Shown piece after piece: positions 9,582 through 17,221 of a DNA stretch of 64,000 nt. A model generated the notes under the pieces. That model had not been told where the DNA came from, did no database searches, and saw only the letters and a list, made by a program, of their open reading frames with translations. The position numbers and the translations under genes were made by a program. Within the stretch, counting starts at the first letter, position 1. Each line of letters begins with the position of its first letter. Origin of the DNA: Winogradskyella pacifica (GTDB lineage: Bacteria; Bacteroidota; Bacteroidia; Flavobacteriales; Flavobacteriaceae); NCBI RefSeq assembly GCF_013403915.1, contig NZ_JABFDI010000001.1, positions 372,001 through 436,000 on the forward strand. Reading direction: 5' to 3'.

Positions 9582-11288
9582 TTAATCTTTGATTATTTTT
9601 TTAGTTGAAATCCCTCTTTCTGTTTTTACTTGTAAAAAGTATAAACCATTAGAGAAGCTAGATACATTTAAAGTATTCTCTCCTGATTGAAGTTGTCCGC
9701 TTTTAATCACCTGTCCACTTACTGTTATTAAACTATAACTAGCTTCATTAGTTATTGAGACCGTTAATTCATGCTTTACAGGATTAGGAAAGACATTAAA
9801 ATCAATCTGCGTAAACTCTGAAGTACTTAATACTGCACATTCTGTTTGGTTATTTACAAATGTTGATGCAGCGTCTTTGTTTGTCCAGTTTGTTGCAGAG
9901 TATAGTGCATCATCTACTTCTATACAAGTTAGGTAAGGGTTGTTAGAAGAATTAAAGAATTGTCCGTTCAAATTACTATTGTTCCCGTTTCTCATATTTA
10001 AACTAGTCAGAGAATTATTTTGACAATAAAGTCTAAATAAAACTATATTTTGAGTTAAATCTAAGCTCGTTAACTCAGTACTATTACAGTGAAAATATTC
10101 TAACGCTATACTCTGTGACACATCTATAGTTGCTATTGGGTTATTAGTTATATAAAAATGGTCTAGATCTATATTTTGAGTCACATCTATAGTGCTTATC
10201 TCATTAGAACTTATATCTAAATATTCTAAAAGGATGTTTTGAGACACATCTAAATTCGCCAATTGATTATTATTTAAATATAATTTTTTTAATAAAATAT
10301 TTTGAGTTAAATCAACACTAGTTAACTGGTTATTAACACTACGTAAATTTTCCAAAGCATCAAAATCTTCAATTCCTGTTAAATCTAAAATAGCTTGCGA
10401 CGTAACATCCAAGTTAATTACGGATTCTATAGAAGCTGTAGTCACATAATCATCTCCTGCTACTCCATTACCCATACTGTTAGAATCTCCAACAGATACA
10501 ATAGTACCATTAGCATCATGCGTTTCTAAGTAATTCTCAAAATTATCATCTGGAACGTAGGTTAATCCGACATGAGCACAATCTTCACTATAAACAGCTG
10601 TAGCGTCCACATTTAGCCAATTAGCAGTACTCCAATCTTCATCATCTACTTCAATACACGTTAAGTATGGATTGTTTAGCACATTAAAATTTGAAATAGC
10701 TACATTGTTTACATTCTTCATGATTAAACTGTATAATTGATTATTATAAGCTAATAATGTATATAAATTTATATTTTGTGAAAAATCGAGACCTATTATT
10801 TGATTATTGTAGCAAGATACATATGACAAAGGGTGATTCTGAGAAAAATCCAAAGTAACTATCTCATTATCATTACATTCTAAAGTTCCCAAATAATAAT
10901 TAAAACTCACATTTAAACTGGTTAATTGATTATGATAGCATTTTAATACTGATAAAGCGGAATTTTGTGTCACATTTAATTCTGTTAACTGATTGTACCC
11001 ACAATAAAGTGATTGTAAGGCTGTAAAGCCCTCAATACCTGTTAAATCTGAAATCCCTTGATTGCTAACATCCAAATAACCTATTGTATTGATTTTTGCC
11101 GTAGTTACATAGTCGTCATTAGCAATTCCATTTCCCAAACTCGTTGGGTCACCTACTGCAACAACATTACCATTAGCATTGTGTGTTTCGAGATAATTTT
11201 CAAAATTATCGTCTGGTACATAAGTATTTTGCGAATATGCTGATATGGCTAGACTAAAAAAAGCCAATAATAGTATTTTTGTTTTCAT
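9582..11288 (-). CDS. Leucine-rich-repeat surface protein with T9SS sorting domain
   Basis: 568 residues. Signal peptide at 1-20. Two homologous modules start at residues 23 and 244, each opening with the same TYVPDDNFENYLETH block, an NDDYVTTA-type segment and LTGIE, then a series of bacterial leucine-rich repeats of about 21 residues (LTSLNVSxN, LDVSQNxxLEYL). Each module ends NNPYLTCIEVDD. The last 75 residues are a type A T9SS C-terminal domain (FNVFPNPVKHELTV ... GLYFLQVKTERGISTKKIIKD). It is predicted to cross the outer membrane by T9SS and be anchored or released. Such repeats usually bind protein or glycan. It lies 54 bp ahead of the kinase gene and may be cotranscribed with it. Confidence 0.9.
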   Translation of the reverse strand: MKTKILLLAFFSLAISAYSQNTYVPDDNFENYLETHNANGNVVAVGDPTSLGNGIANDDYVTTAKINTIGYLDVSNQGISDLTGIEGFTALQSLYCGYNQLTELNVTQNSALSVLKCYHNQLTSLNVSFNYYLGTLECNDNEIVTLDFSQNHPLSYVSCYNNQIIGLDFSQNINLYTLLAYNNQLYSLIMKNVNNVAISNFNVLNNPYLTCIEVDDEDWSTANWLNVDATAVYSEDCAHVGLTYVPDDNFENYLETHDANGTIVSVGDSNSMGNGVAGDDYVTTASIESVINLDVTSQAILDLTGIEDFDALENLRSVNNQLTSVDLTQNILLKKLYLNNNQLANLDVSQNILLEYLDISSNEISTIDVTQNIDLDHFYITNNPIATIDVSQSIALEYFHCNSTELTSLDLTQNIVLFRLYCQNNSLTSLNMRNGNNSNLNGQFFNSSNNPYLTCIEVDDALYSATNWTNKDAASTFVNNQTECAVLSTSEFTQIDFNVFPNPVKHELTVSITNEASYSLITVSGQVIKSGQLQSGENTLNVSSFSNGLYFLQVKTERGISTKKIIKD

Positions 11289-11531
11289 AGGTGTATATTT
11301 TTTAATTTATTACAATCAGATGTTATTACTATTAATGATTAGTGAGTACTTAATAGTCATAACATGCTAGATTCATAACTCTATTCTTTTTTTAATGTTA
11401 TTATATAATTGTATACTTCTGAAAACTGGAATCCCAGACAGAACAGCTCTACTCTTATAATATCTTTATCCTAAAGCTTCATGTTACTTTAAAAATGTAT
11501 TACCTACATGAATATTGATATATTTCAATTT

Positions 11532-12083
11532 CTAATCAGCATTAAAACCTAAAGCTATATGCGGAATGGCTGTATCATACTCTGCAGATCCACCACCTTC
11601 AAAACTTGAGCTTAAAAACTTTACATTAACACCTGTTATAGGGAATGTAAAGGCGGAATTATCCATTTTATTAATGATAGTCCCATTAGCTTGATTGATA
11701 TCCGTGTATCCTGGGGTTATTGTCCTCCAGACACTAATGAAATCGCCTGCCTCAACATTTAAAACTTGAGAAATCGTATGATATTCCAATTCTGTTTGAG
11801 AAAAAGACAAAACATCTTCATAAATAAAACCATTATTATTATTTGTTATTTTAATAGTATAAGTACCAGTGTAATTTGTTGGGTTTTGGTACCCAATACT
11901 ACATATTACTCCGTCTTCGAGTATTCGCATAGCATAATGGTGAACCTCTAATGGTTTTGCCTCCGTTAGATTTGTATAACCATTTGCTGTAGAAAACGTA
12001 TGTGTCATCTCTGTAGACACATAACTCTCATCACAACCATTAAGTGTTGTGTTTTGATCATCATCACTATTACAACTAAACAT
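11532..12083 (-). CDS. Small lipoprotein-like protein with defective start region
   Basis: 183 residues from the first ATG (12083), of unknown function. That ATG begins MFSCNSDDD, which is the end of a lipoprotein signal peptide. In-frame upstream codons read I-I-I-K-T-F-L-I-L-L-T-I-T before that Met, a complete lipoprotein signal in the style of the neighbours (MKSIIKSMLLMALALLSFSC). The frame is closed by TAA at 12125-12123 and contains no ATG, GTG or TTG. Either ATA (12116-12114) or ATT (12119-12117) is used, or the start was lost by mutation. The rest is an intact beta-rich protein (YTIKITNNNNGFIYEDVLSFSQTELEYHTISQVLNVEAGDFISVWR). It is last of five lipoprotein genes. Confidence 0.6.
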   Translation of the reverse strand: MFSCNSDDDQNTTLNGCDESYVSTEMTHTFSTANGYTNLTEAKPLEVHHYAMRILEDGVICSIGYQNPTNYTGTYTIKITNNNNGFIYEDVLSFSQTELEYHTISQVLNVEAGDFISVWRTITPGYTDINQANGTIINKMDNSAFTFPITGVNVKFLSSSFEGGGSAEYDTAIPHIALGFNAD

Positions 12084-12140
12084 TGTAATTGTTAATAGGA
12101 TTAAAAACGTTTTTATAATTATTTATTTAGGTTAAATTAG

Positions 12141-13181
12141 TTATTGTCCGAGTGCTATAAAATTTCCGAAACCAGTTCCTAAAGAAGATTCTAATACAAA
12201 ATCATTTCCACTGATATCATAAATATGAAGTCCATTGGCATCAGTTACATAAGCGTAATTCCCATTTAATGCTACACCACTTGATCTCGATAATATTTTC
12301 ATATCTTGTAAGGAAAGTGTTGCCAAATCATACATTCTAACACTATCAGAACTATTTTGCAACGGTGCATTTGCACTTGCTTTCATAGTTACATAAGCAT
12401 TACCATTGTGAATTGCGAAAGCTGTAGGATATCCTTCTATATTAACTTCGTTAACTAACGTAAGTGTTGCAGCATCGAATTGTTTTATTTTCTTATCTAT
12501 TGTATTAGCAACGAAAAGGTAAGTTCCATCGGTTTCAACCCAAGAATGATATTGACCAAAAGGAGCATCGCCATAAGAAGCCGTATCAATATCTGTGGTG
12601 TTTGTTGTTCCTGTTGCTGTCGGAGTTCCTGGTGTTGTAACATCGTAAGAATGTAAACCGTTAGCTTGATCGATGACAAATAATTCATTTTGAACCTTTG
12701 TAAGACTCATAGCATCTCCACCAGAATTTAATTGACTAGTAAAGTTAAAACTAGCGATATCTACAACATGTAAACCTCTATAAACATCTGTTAAGTAAGC
12801 CACATTATTAACCGTGTACATATCACTTAATAAACTAAAAGCAAGTGTATTACTTTTTTGAATCTCTGCCTGAATACTTGGTGCCGCTACATTACTAATA
12901 TCTACGATACTTAAATAAGGTTCGGTCGCATCATACTGAGCAACATATGCCACATCTGGAGATACACTTACAAAGTAAGATGTATTTACCGCAATACTAT
13001 TTACTAAAGTTGGTGCGGTTGGTACCGTAATATCAATAATTTTTAAATCTGTACCATCTGTGATATAGGCATACTCCGCATTTATTGTGCTTCCAGAACC
13101 ACTTGAAGAGCTATTATCACTACAACTAAAAGCCAATAACACGACTAATGTTGACACTATTGTTTTTATATATGTTTTCAT
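12141..13181 (-). CDS. LVIVD-repeat beta-propeller lipoprotein
   Basis: 346 residues from the ATG at 13181, chosen because it starts a full lipoprotein signal (MKTYIKTIVSTLVVLLAFSC, Cys20). A longer frame starting at 13289 adds 36 non-signal residues. After a Ser/Gly linker come about seven LVIVD-type repeats: AYITDGTDLKIIDITVPTAPTLVNSI, AYVAQYD..LSIVDIS, AYLTDVYRGLHVVDIA, LFVIDQANGLHSYDVTTPGTP, AYVTDANGLHIYDIS. These fold into a beta-propeller in known examples. It is presumably displayed on the outer membrane. No enzymatic motif is present, so scaffolding or binding is the most that can be inferred. Confidence 0.85.
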   Translation of the reverse strand: MKTYIKTIVSTLVVLLAFSCSDNSSSSGSGSTINAEYAYITDGTDLKIIDITVPTAPTLVNSIAVNTSYFVSVSPDVAYVAQYDATEPYLSIVDISNVAAPSIQAEIQKSNTLAFSLLSDMYTVNNVAYLTDVYRGLHVVDIASFNFTSQLNSGGDAMSLTKVQNELFVIDQANGLHSYDVTTPGTPTATGTTNTTDIDTASYGDAPFGQYHSWVETDGTYLFVANTIDKKIKQFDAATLTLVNEVNIEGYPTAFAIHNGNAYVTMKASANAPLQNSSDSVRMYDLATLSLQDMKILSRSSGVALNGNYAYVTDANGLHIYDISGNDFVLESSLGTGFGNFIALGQ

Positions 13182-13289
13182 GTGTTTATTTTTTCCGAAG
13201 GTCACATGCTGTTCGTTATTAATCAGATCTTTGTTAGTAATGATTTTTAACATGCGCGTTTCATAATTTTTATTATTTATTTGAATCAC

Positions 13290-13835
13290 TTATTCTCTTA
13301 ATACTCTACCCTCTCCTACTATAGATCCTTGAGTAGAATTATCTGTCGCAAGTAAAAAATCACCTTGAAAAGTAAATTCAATATAGTCTCCTACATTCAC
13401 TGGATGCACGGTAATTGTGCACACAATTGGATTACTTGGCATGACCGTCCAGCTAGACAAAAACGTATGACCAGGAGTTAATTCTGTGAAATAAAAATTA
13501 GCTGTTAGACCATCCGATACTCCCCAATTAAAATTAGTTGTATTAGTAAATGACGTGAAATCTTGAAACGTAAAATCGGCATCAACTATAACAGTCGGAC
13601 CATCTGCCGTTGCCGCACCTGCTCTAAAATAAAATTTCTCAAACGTAGAATTGGGATTTGGCTCATACCGTCCTCTAGCGTAAGCATCAAAAATACGGTC
13701 AGGACCATTATTTATTGAATATTTAAAATACTCACTCGTATTTAAGGTTGGTGTAATTGTATCGTCGTCACTACTACAGCTAAAACTTAAGAGTGCTAAT
13801 GCCATTAACAGCATTGATTTAATAATTGATTTCAT
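13290..13835 (-). CDS. Small lipoprotein of unknown function
   Basis: 181 residues. Lipoprotein signal MKSIIKSMLLMALALLSFSC with lipidated Cys20, then SSDDD, the acidic post-cysteine run typical of flavobacterial surface lipoproteins. The mature part (YFKYSINNGPDRIFDAYARGRY ... YIEFTFQGDFLLATD ... GSIVGEGRVLRE) looks like a single beta-sandwich. The ending resembles other Bacteroidota lipoproteins with a final ITxGxFxV/L strand. It is separated by 9 bp from the upstream lipoprotein gene and so belongs to the same transcription unit. I do not recognise the family. Confidence 0.75.
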   Translation of the reverse strand: MKSIIKSMLLMALALLSFSCSSDDDTITPTLNTSEYFKYSINNGPDRIFDAYARGRYEPNPNSTFEKFYFRAGAATADGPTVIVDADFTFQDFTSFTNTTNFNWGVSDGLTANFYFTELTPGHTFLSSWTVMPSNPIVCTITVHPVNVGDYIEFTFQGDFLLATDNSTQGSIVGEGRVLRE

Positions 13836-13844
13836 TGTTTTGTT

Positions 13845-14510
13845 TTAATCTAATATTATTCCTAAAGTGCCTTCGTAATGCCCTGTAATAGAGGTGCCAT
13901 CTGAAGCTAAAAACGTATAGTCTACATCGATTGTGCTATTTGCTGGCACATTTGCATCAATGTTTATTGCATTTATGATCACCGTCGGTCCTATAGTTCC
14001 TACAGTATACCAAACTCCACTTGTTTCTGGAAGGTGACCATAATTAATTCCATTTTCTGTTCCGAAAGAAGAGGCAACCACTCCATCATAAGCTATTAAA
14101 GAATCTGCTGAGTAATTAGGTACACCAGTACTTAAACTAGAGCCGATATACGTATTACCTGTCGAAATTAAACCCGAACCTAAACTTGGATTATCATCTA
14201 CCGATACTTTTATTAAAGCCAATTTTGAAGTGGTACTAACCGAATAGGCATAGGCATAACCGAGACCTACATCTCCAAAAGTATCTGTGATTCTCCCATC
14301 AGTAAACATAAAGTTGTAATGATCAGGATTACCATCTGCATTGCTGTCTAATTGATCTATAGTGACGTATACATTTACAGTTTCGTAAAACGTTGAATTT
14401 ATTGTAAATCCATCTGTTGAAGCTGCTGATGTCGCATCATCGTTATTATCACAATTAAAAAAAGTAAGAGCAACAACTAGTATTAATAAGGTCTTTATCC
14501 CTAATTTCAT
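13845..14510 (-). CDS. Small lipoprotein of unknown function
   Basis: 221 residues. Lipoprotein signal with Cys20 (ALTFFNCDNNDD). The mature part is beta-rich and hydroxyl-rich, with repeated calcium-loop-like acid stretches (DQLDSNADGNPDHY) and a final strand DGTSITGHYEGTLGIILD that matches the ending style of the neighbouring lipoprotein. It lies 11 bp downstream of the lipoprotein gene ending at 14522 and 9 bp upstream of the next, so it is an operon member. The function cannot be assigned. A Ca-binding surface module is a possible reading of the DSNADGNPD loop, but this is inference. Confidence 0.75.
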   Translation of the reverse strand: MKLGIKTLLILVVALTFFNCDNNDDATSAASTDGFTINSTFYETVNVYVTIDQLDSNADGNPDHYNFMFTDGRITDTFGDVGLGYAYAYSVSTTSKLALIKVSVDDNPSLGSGLISTGNTYIGSSLSTGVPNYSADSLIAYDGVVASSFGTENGINYGHLPETSGVWYTVGTIGPTVIINAINIDANVPANSTIDVDYTFLASDGTSITGHYEGTLGIILD

Positions 14511-14521
14511 AATCTACTTTT

Positions 14522-14962
14522 TTAAGGAGTTACATAATCAATTACAACACATAATTCTACTTCCTCTCCTGAAGCTAGTACAATATCTAATCGAATCTCA
14601 TCACCTACAGCACTTCCTGCTCTTTGGCAAGTCACAACACCAGAATAGTTTATATCATTAATTTTAATTTCAGGATCTGAATCTACAGCACCATTAGTAA
14701 CCGCTTTTGTGACAACGAACGTGCCTCCCATATTGCTAATTTGATTCACTTCATACGCTCCAACACCTGGTCCATCATTATTTGGAAAATAATCCGTAAC
14801 CAAATCTGATGCTGGTATTAAAGTTAGCATTCCTTGTAATTCTGCTGTAAGTCCTTCATAACTACAAACACTTATGTTTGGTGCATTGCCATCATCATTA
14901 TCACAGTTAAATAATGTAAGTGTAATTGCTAGTAATAAAATTGTTTTTAAAATTGATTTCAT
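14522..14962 (-). CDS. Small lipoprotein, first gene of the lipoprotein operon
   Basis: 146 residues. Lipoprotein signal MKSILKTILLLAITLTLFNC (Cys20), then DNDDGNAPN. The mature part is about 120 residues with three further cysteines (VCSYEG, VVTCQRAG, VELCVVID) that could pair outside the cell. No family is recognised. As the most upstream gene of the minus-strand lipoprotein series it should carry the operon promoter, within 14963-15299; I see no exact TANNTTTG box close to its start. The short signal peptide is nearly identical in pattern to those of the genes at 13290 and 13845, which suggests duplication of the leader or common descent. Confidence 0.75.
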   Translation of the reverse strand: MKSILKTILLLAITLTLFNCDNDDGNAPNISVCSYEGLTAELQGMLTLIPASDLVTDYFPNNDGPGVGAYEVNQISNMGGTFVVTKAVTNGAVDSDPEIKINDINYSGVVTCQRAGSAVGDEIRLDIVLASGEEVELCVVIDYVTP

Positions 14963-15207
14963 AATTATTATATTTTAGTTTTTTATAATTCAGTTAACTC
15001 GTTGAAAACTGACGTTCGAGGTTATATCAAGTAGCTATTAAAATTGTTACCCTCTAATTCTTTCTTTTTTGGAATTATTTTAAAAAAAGATTATGTCGTG
15101 TAAGCAATCGAAAACCTTTAGATATTTTACACGAAATAAAAGTCAATAGCTTATGCAAAATAAGCCGTACACTATAAACTGCACGTTACCATATACCCTA
15201 AAAGCGA

Positions 15208-15239
15208 CTTCATTCAATGAAAGACAGCCTTCATTCAAT
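15208..15239. promoter_or_regulatory. Direct repeat with 21-bp period, possible LytTR operator
   Basis: CTTCATTCAAT occurs exactly at 15208-15218 and 15229-15239, so the copies are on the same DNA face two helical turns apart. The first copy is also part of a palindrome, TTCATTCAATGAA (15209-15221). The pair ends 12 bp before the -33 TTG of the promoter for the gene at 15300, a typical place for an activator. LytTR regulators are known to bind two direct repeats with this period, and one is encoded at 5926-6669. The link to that protein is inference. Confidence 0.4.
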
Positions 15240-15251
15240 TAGCGGTTTTGT

Positions 15252-15282
15252 TTGTGCAATAGACTTAAAGGTTTTAAGTTTG
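15252..15282 (+). promoter_or_regulatory. Bacteroidota promoter for the gene at 15300
   Basis: TTG at 15252-15254, a 20-bp gap and an exact TANNTTTG box (TAAGTTTG, 15275-15282). Transcription would start about 7 bp later, just before the ATG at 15300. Confidence 0.6.
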
Positions 15283-15299
15283 TATTCTAAATTTATACT

Positions 15300-15821
15300 A
15301 TGGATATTGATAAAATTATCGAGTTACTTTTCAGCATTGCTCCTGCTGCTATCGTTGGTGCAGTGGCTTACTATTTTTTTAAGCAACATGTAGAAAATGA
15401 AAATAGTAGAAGACGCTTTTTATTGCAGAAAGATTTGCAAAAAGAAAGCTTTCCATTACGCTTACAAGCTTACGAACGTATATCGCTTTTCTTAGAGCGC
15501 GTGGCACCTTCAAAACTTTTAACGAGAGTTCACCCTACGTCTTCTAATAAAACAGATTATGAAAGCTTACTTATTGCAACTATAGAACAAGAATTAGAAC
15601 ATAACTTATCGCAACAGATTTATGTAAGCGACCAATGTTGGTCTATTACATTAGCTGCAAAAAATGCAACTATTCAATTGATTAGAAAAGCTGCCATGCA
15701 AGAATCAACAGATACAGCTGACAAACTTAGAGAGGTTGTCTTAACCGAACTTATGGATAAACCAGCACCAAGTAATGCAGCTCTTGCATATATAAAACAA
15801 GAAGTTAGTGAAATGTGGTAA
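15300..15821 (+). CDS. Conserved membrane-anchored protein of unknown function
   Basis: 173 residues. One N-terminal membrane segment (about residues 8-26, FSIAPAAIVGAVAYYFF), then a basic stretch NSRRRFLLQKDLQKES and a helical cytosolic domain (PLRLQAYERISLFLERVAPSKLLTRVHP, EQELEHNLSQQIYVSDQCWSITLAAKNATIQLI). I recognise the pattern as a widespread flavobacterial protein, possibly the family numbered DUF7935, but I am not certain of that number and know no function. It is a single gene with its own promoter and a shared strong terminator after it. The upstream direct repeat suggests it is a regulated gene. Confidence 0.8.
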   Translation: MDIDKIIELLFSIAPAAIVGAVAYYFFKQHVENENSRRRFLLQKDLQKESFPLRLQAYERISLFLERVAPSKLLTRVHPTSSNKTDYESLLIATIEQELEHNLSQQIYVSDQCWSITLAAKNATIQLIRKAAMQESTDTADKLREVVLTELMDKPAPSNAALAYIKQEVSEMW

Positions 15822-15845
15822 AACAATAGATGCTAAGCACAAACT

Positions 15846-15876
15846 AAAAAAGTCTTCCTAATTGGAAGACTTTTTT
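15846..15876. terminator. Bidirectional Rho-independent terminator
   Basis: Perfect 13-bp stem: A6 followed by GTCTTCC (15846-15858) and GGAAGAC followed by T6 (15864-15876), with a 5-nt loop TAATT. It lies between the convergent genes ending at 15821 and 15902 and can serve both. Confidence 0.9.
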
Positions 15877-15901
15877 AATTTTATAAGTAAATCAATGCCG
15901 T

Positions 15902-17041
15902 TTAGTTCACCACTAAAAATTCTTTCAAGGTGTCTTCATATATTTTTTCGTACATCGGTACAATATTTCTTAAATCGAATTTTTGAGATTGTATTTTTGC
16001 ATTGGCTTTAAATTTCTCTAAAGTATTAATATCAGATAAGATTTTTACTGCATTCTCAGACATATCCTTTATAGCACTAACATCACTCAAATAACCTGAA
16101 AAACCATCTTCGTTAACCTCTGGCAATCCACCTGTATTTGTAGAAATTACCGGTACGCTACTTGCCATAGCCTCGAGTGCAACTAAACCAAAACTTTCGG
16201 TTTGAGATGGTAGCAAAAATAAATCGCTAAAACACAAAATACGATCGATTTCATTACTGTTTCCTACGAAAATAACACGATCACTTATCCCTAATTCTTC
16301 AACTAAATTCTCTGCAGCTTCTTTTTCCGGACCTTCCCCAACCATCATTAACTTTGCTGGTAATTCCTTTTGAATATTATAGAAAATCTTAATCACATCT
16401 GGGATTCGTTTGACTTCCCTAAAGTTACTAATGTGGGTTATAATGCGTTCATCATCATCTGCCATCATGGCACGCTGACAATCCGTAAAACTATGCGTAT
16501 GCTTTTCTAAATCTATAAAATTAGGCACCACATGAATCTCTCGTTTTATATCAAACAAGCGCATGGTATCTTTCTTCAAACTTTCTGAAACAGATGTTAC
16601 TGCGTTAGATTTATTGATACTAAACGTTACAGCGGGTTTATAAAATGGATGACTACCAACTAATGTAATATCAGTACCATGTAACGTAGTTACGATAGGA
16701 ACAAAAATACCTTCATCTTTTAACATTTGTTGCGCCATATAGGCCGCATACGCATGAGGAATGGCATAATGTACGTGTAATAATTCAATACCATGCAACT
16801 TTACCATATCTACTAATTTACTCGACAAAGCAAGCTCGTAAGGCTGATAAAGAAAAAGAGGATATTCTGGAACGTGAACTTCGTGAAAATGAACATTATT
16901 ACTCAACAATTCTAAACGTACAGGTTGACTATAAGTTATAAAGTGAATCTCGTGACCACGTTTTGAAAGCTCTAAGCCTAATTCTGTAGCTACAACGCCA
17001 CTTCCTCCAAATGTTGGGTAACAAACTATTCCAATTTTCAT
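15902..17041 (-). CDS. bshA: N-acetyl-alpha-D-glucosaminyl L-malate synthase
   Basis: 379 residues, the usual BshA length. It is a GT4/GT-B glycosyltransferase that joins GlcNAc from UDP-GlcNAc to L-malate, the first step of bacillithiol synthesis in the cytosol. Visible features: N-terminal MKIGIVCYPTFGGSGVVATELG, the signature of BshA; HVHYAIPHA; TTLHGTDITLVGSHP; HISNFREVKRI, which starts the second Rossmann domain near residue 205; and the E-x7-E motif in QTESFGLVALEAMASSVPVI. Other bsh genes are not in the window. It is monocistronic or follows the NagZ-like gene 180 bp upstream, with an inverted repeat between them. Confidence 0.95.
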   Translation of the reverse strand: MKIGIVCYPTFGGSGVVATELGLELSKRGHEIHFITYSQPVRLELLSNNVHFHEVHVPEYPLFLYQPYELALSSKLVDMVKLHGIELLHVHYAIPHAYAAYMAQQMLKDEGIFVPIVTTLHGTDITLVGSHPFYKPAVTFSINKSNAVTSVSESLKKDTMRLFDIKREIHVVPNFIDLEKHTHSFTDCQRAMMADDDERIITHISNFREVKRIPDVIKIFYNIQKELPAKLMMVGEGPEKEAAENLVEELGISDRVIFVGNSNEIDRILCFSDLFLLPSQTESFGLVALEAMASSVPVISTNTGGLPEVNEDGFSGYLSDVSAIKDMSENAVKILSDINTLEKFKANAKIQSQKFDLRNIVPMYEKIYEDTLKEFLVVN

Positions 17042-17057
17042 GTAAACCTTTTAATTT

Positions 17058-17098
17058 TTAAAGTTAATAGTTTTTCTATTATTGGCTATTAACTTTAA
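17058..17098. repeat. 13-bp perfect inverted repeat upstream of bshA
   Basis: TTAAAGTTAATAG (17058-17070) and CTATTAACTTTAA (17086-17098) with a 15-nt spacer. It lies 16 bp before the bshA ATG. It is AT-rich with no clean T-run, so an operator or leader hairpin is as likely as a terminator of the upstream gene. Confidence 0.5.
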
Positions 17099-17221
17099 GT
17101 ACATATTAACTTGTATCTCGGTGATGCTAATTCAAAACAACAACCTAAATACGATTTTTAAAATAGTCTAGCATTTGCAGAAGTCCTTACAACGCCAATC
17201 GTATTTAACTTCGAAAAAATA

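Larger units (their letters stand above)
14963..15299. other. Divergent 337-bp intergenic region
   Basis: This region separates the lipoprotein operon (leftward) from the membrane protein gene at 15300 (rightward). I see no ORF or RNA gene in it. It holds an AT-rich weak hairpin around 15065-15088, an 11-bp direct repeat with 21-bp period at 15208-15239, and a good Bacteroidota promoter at 15252-15282; the last two are listed separately. Confidence 0.7.
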
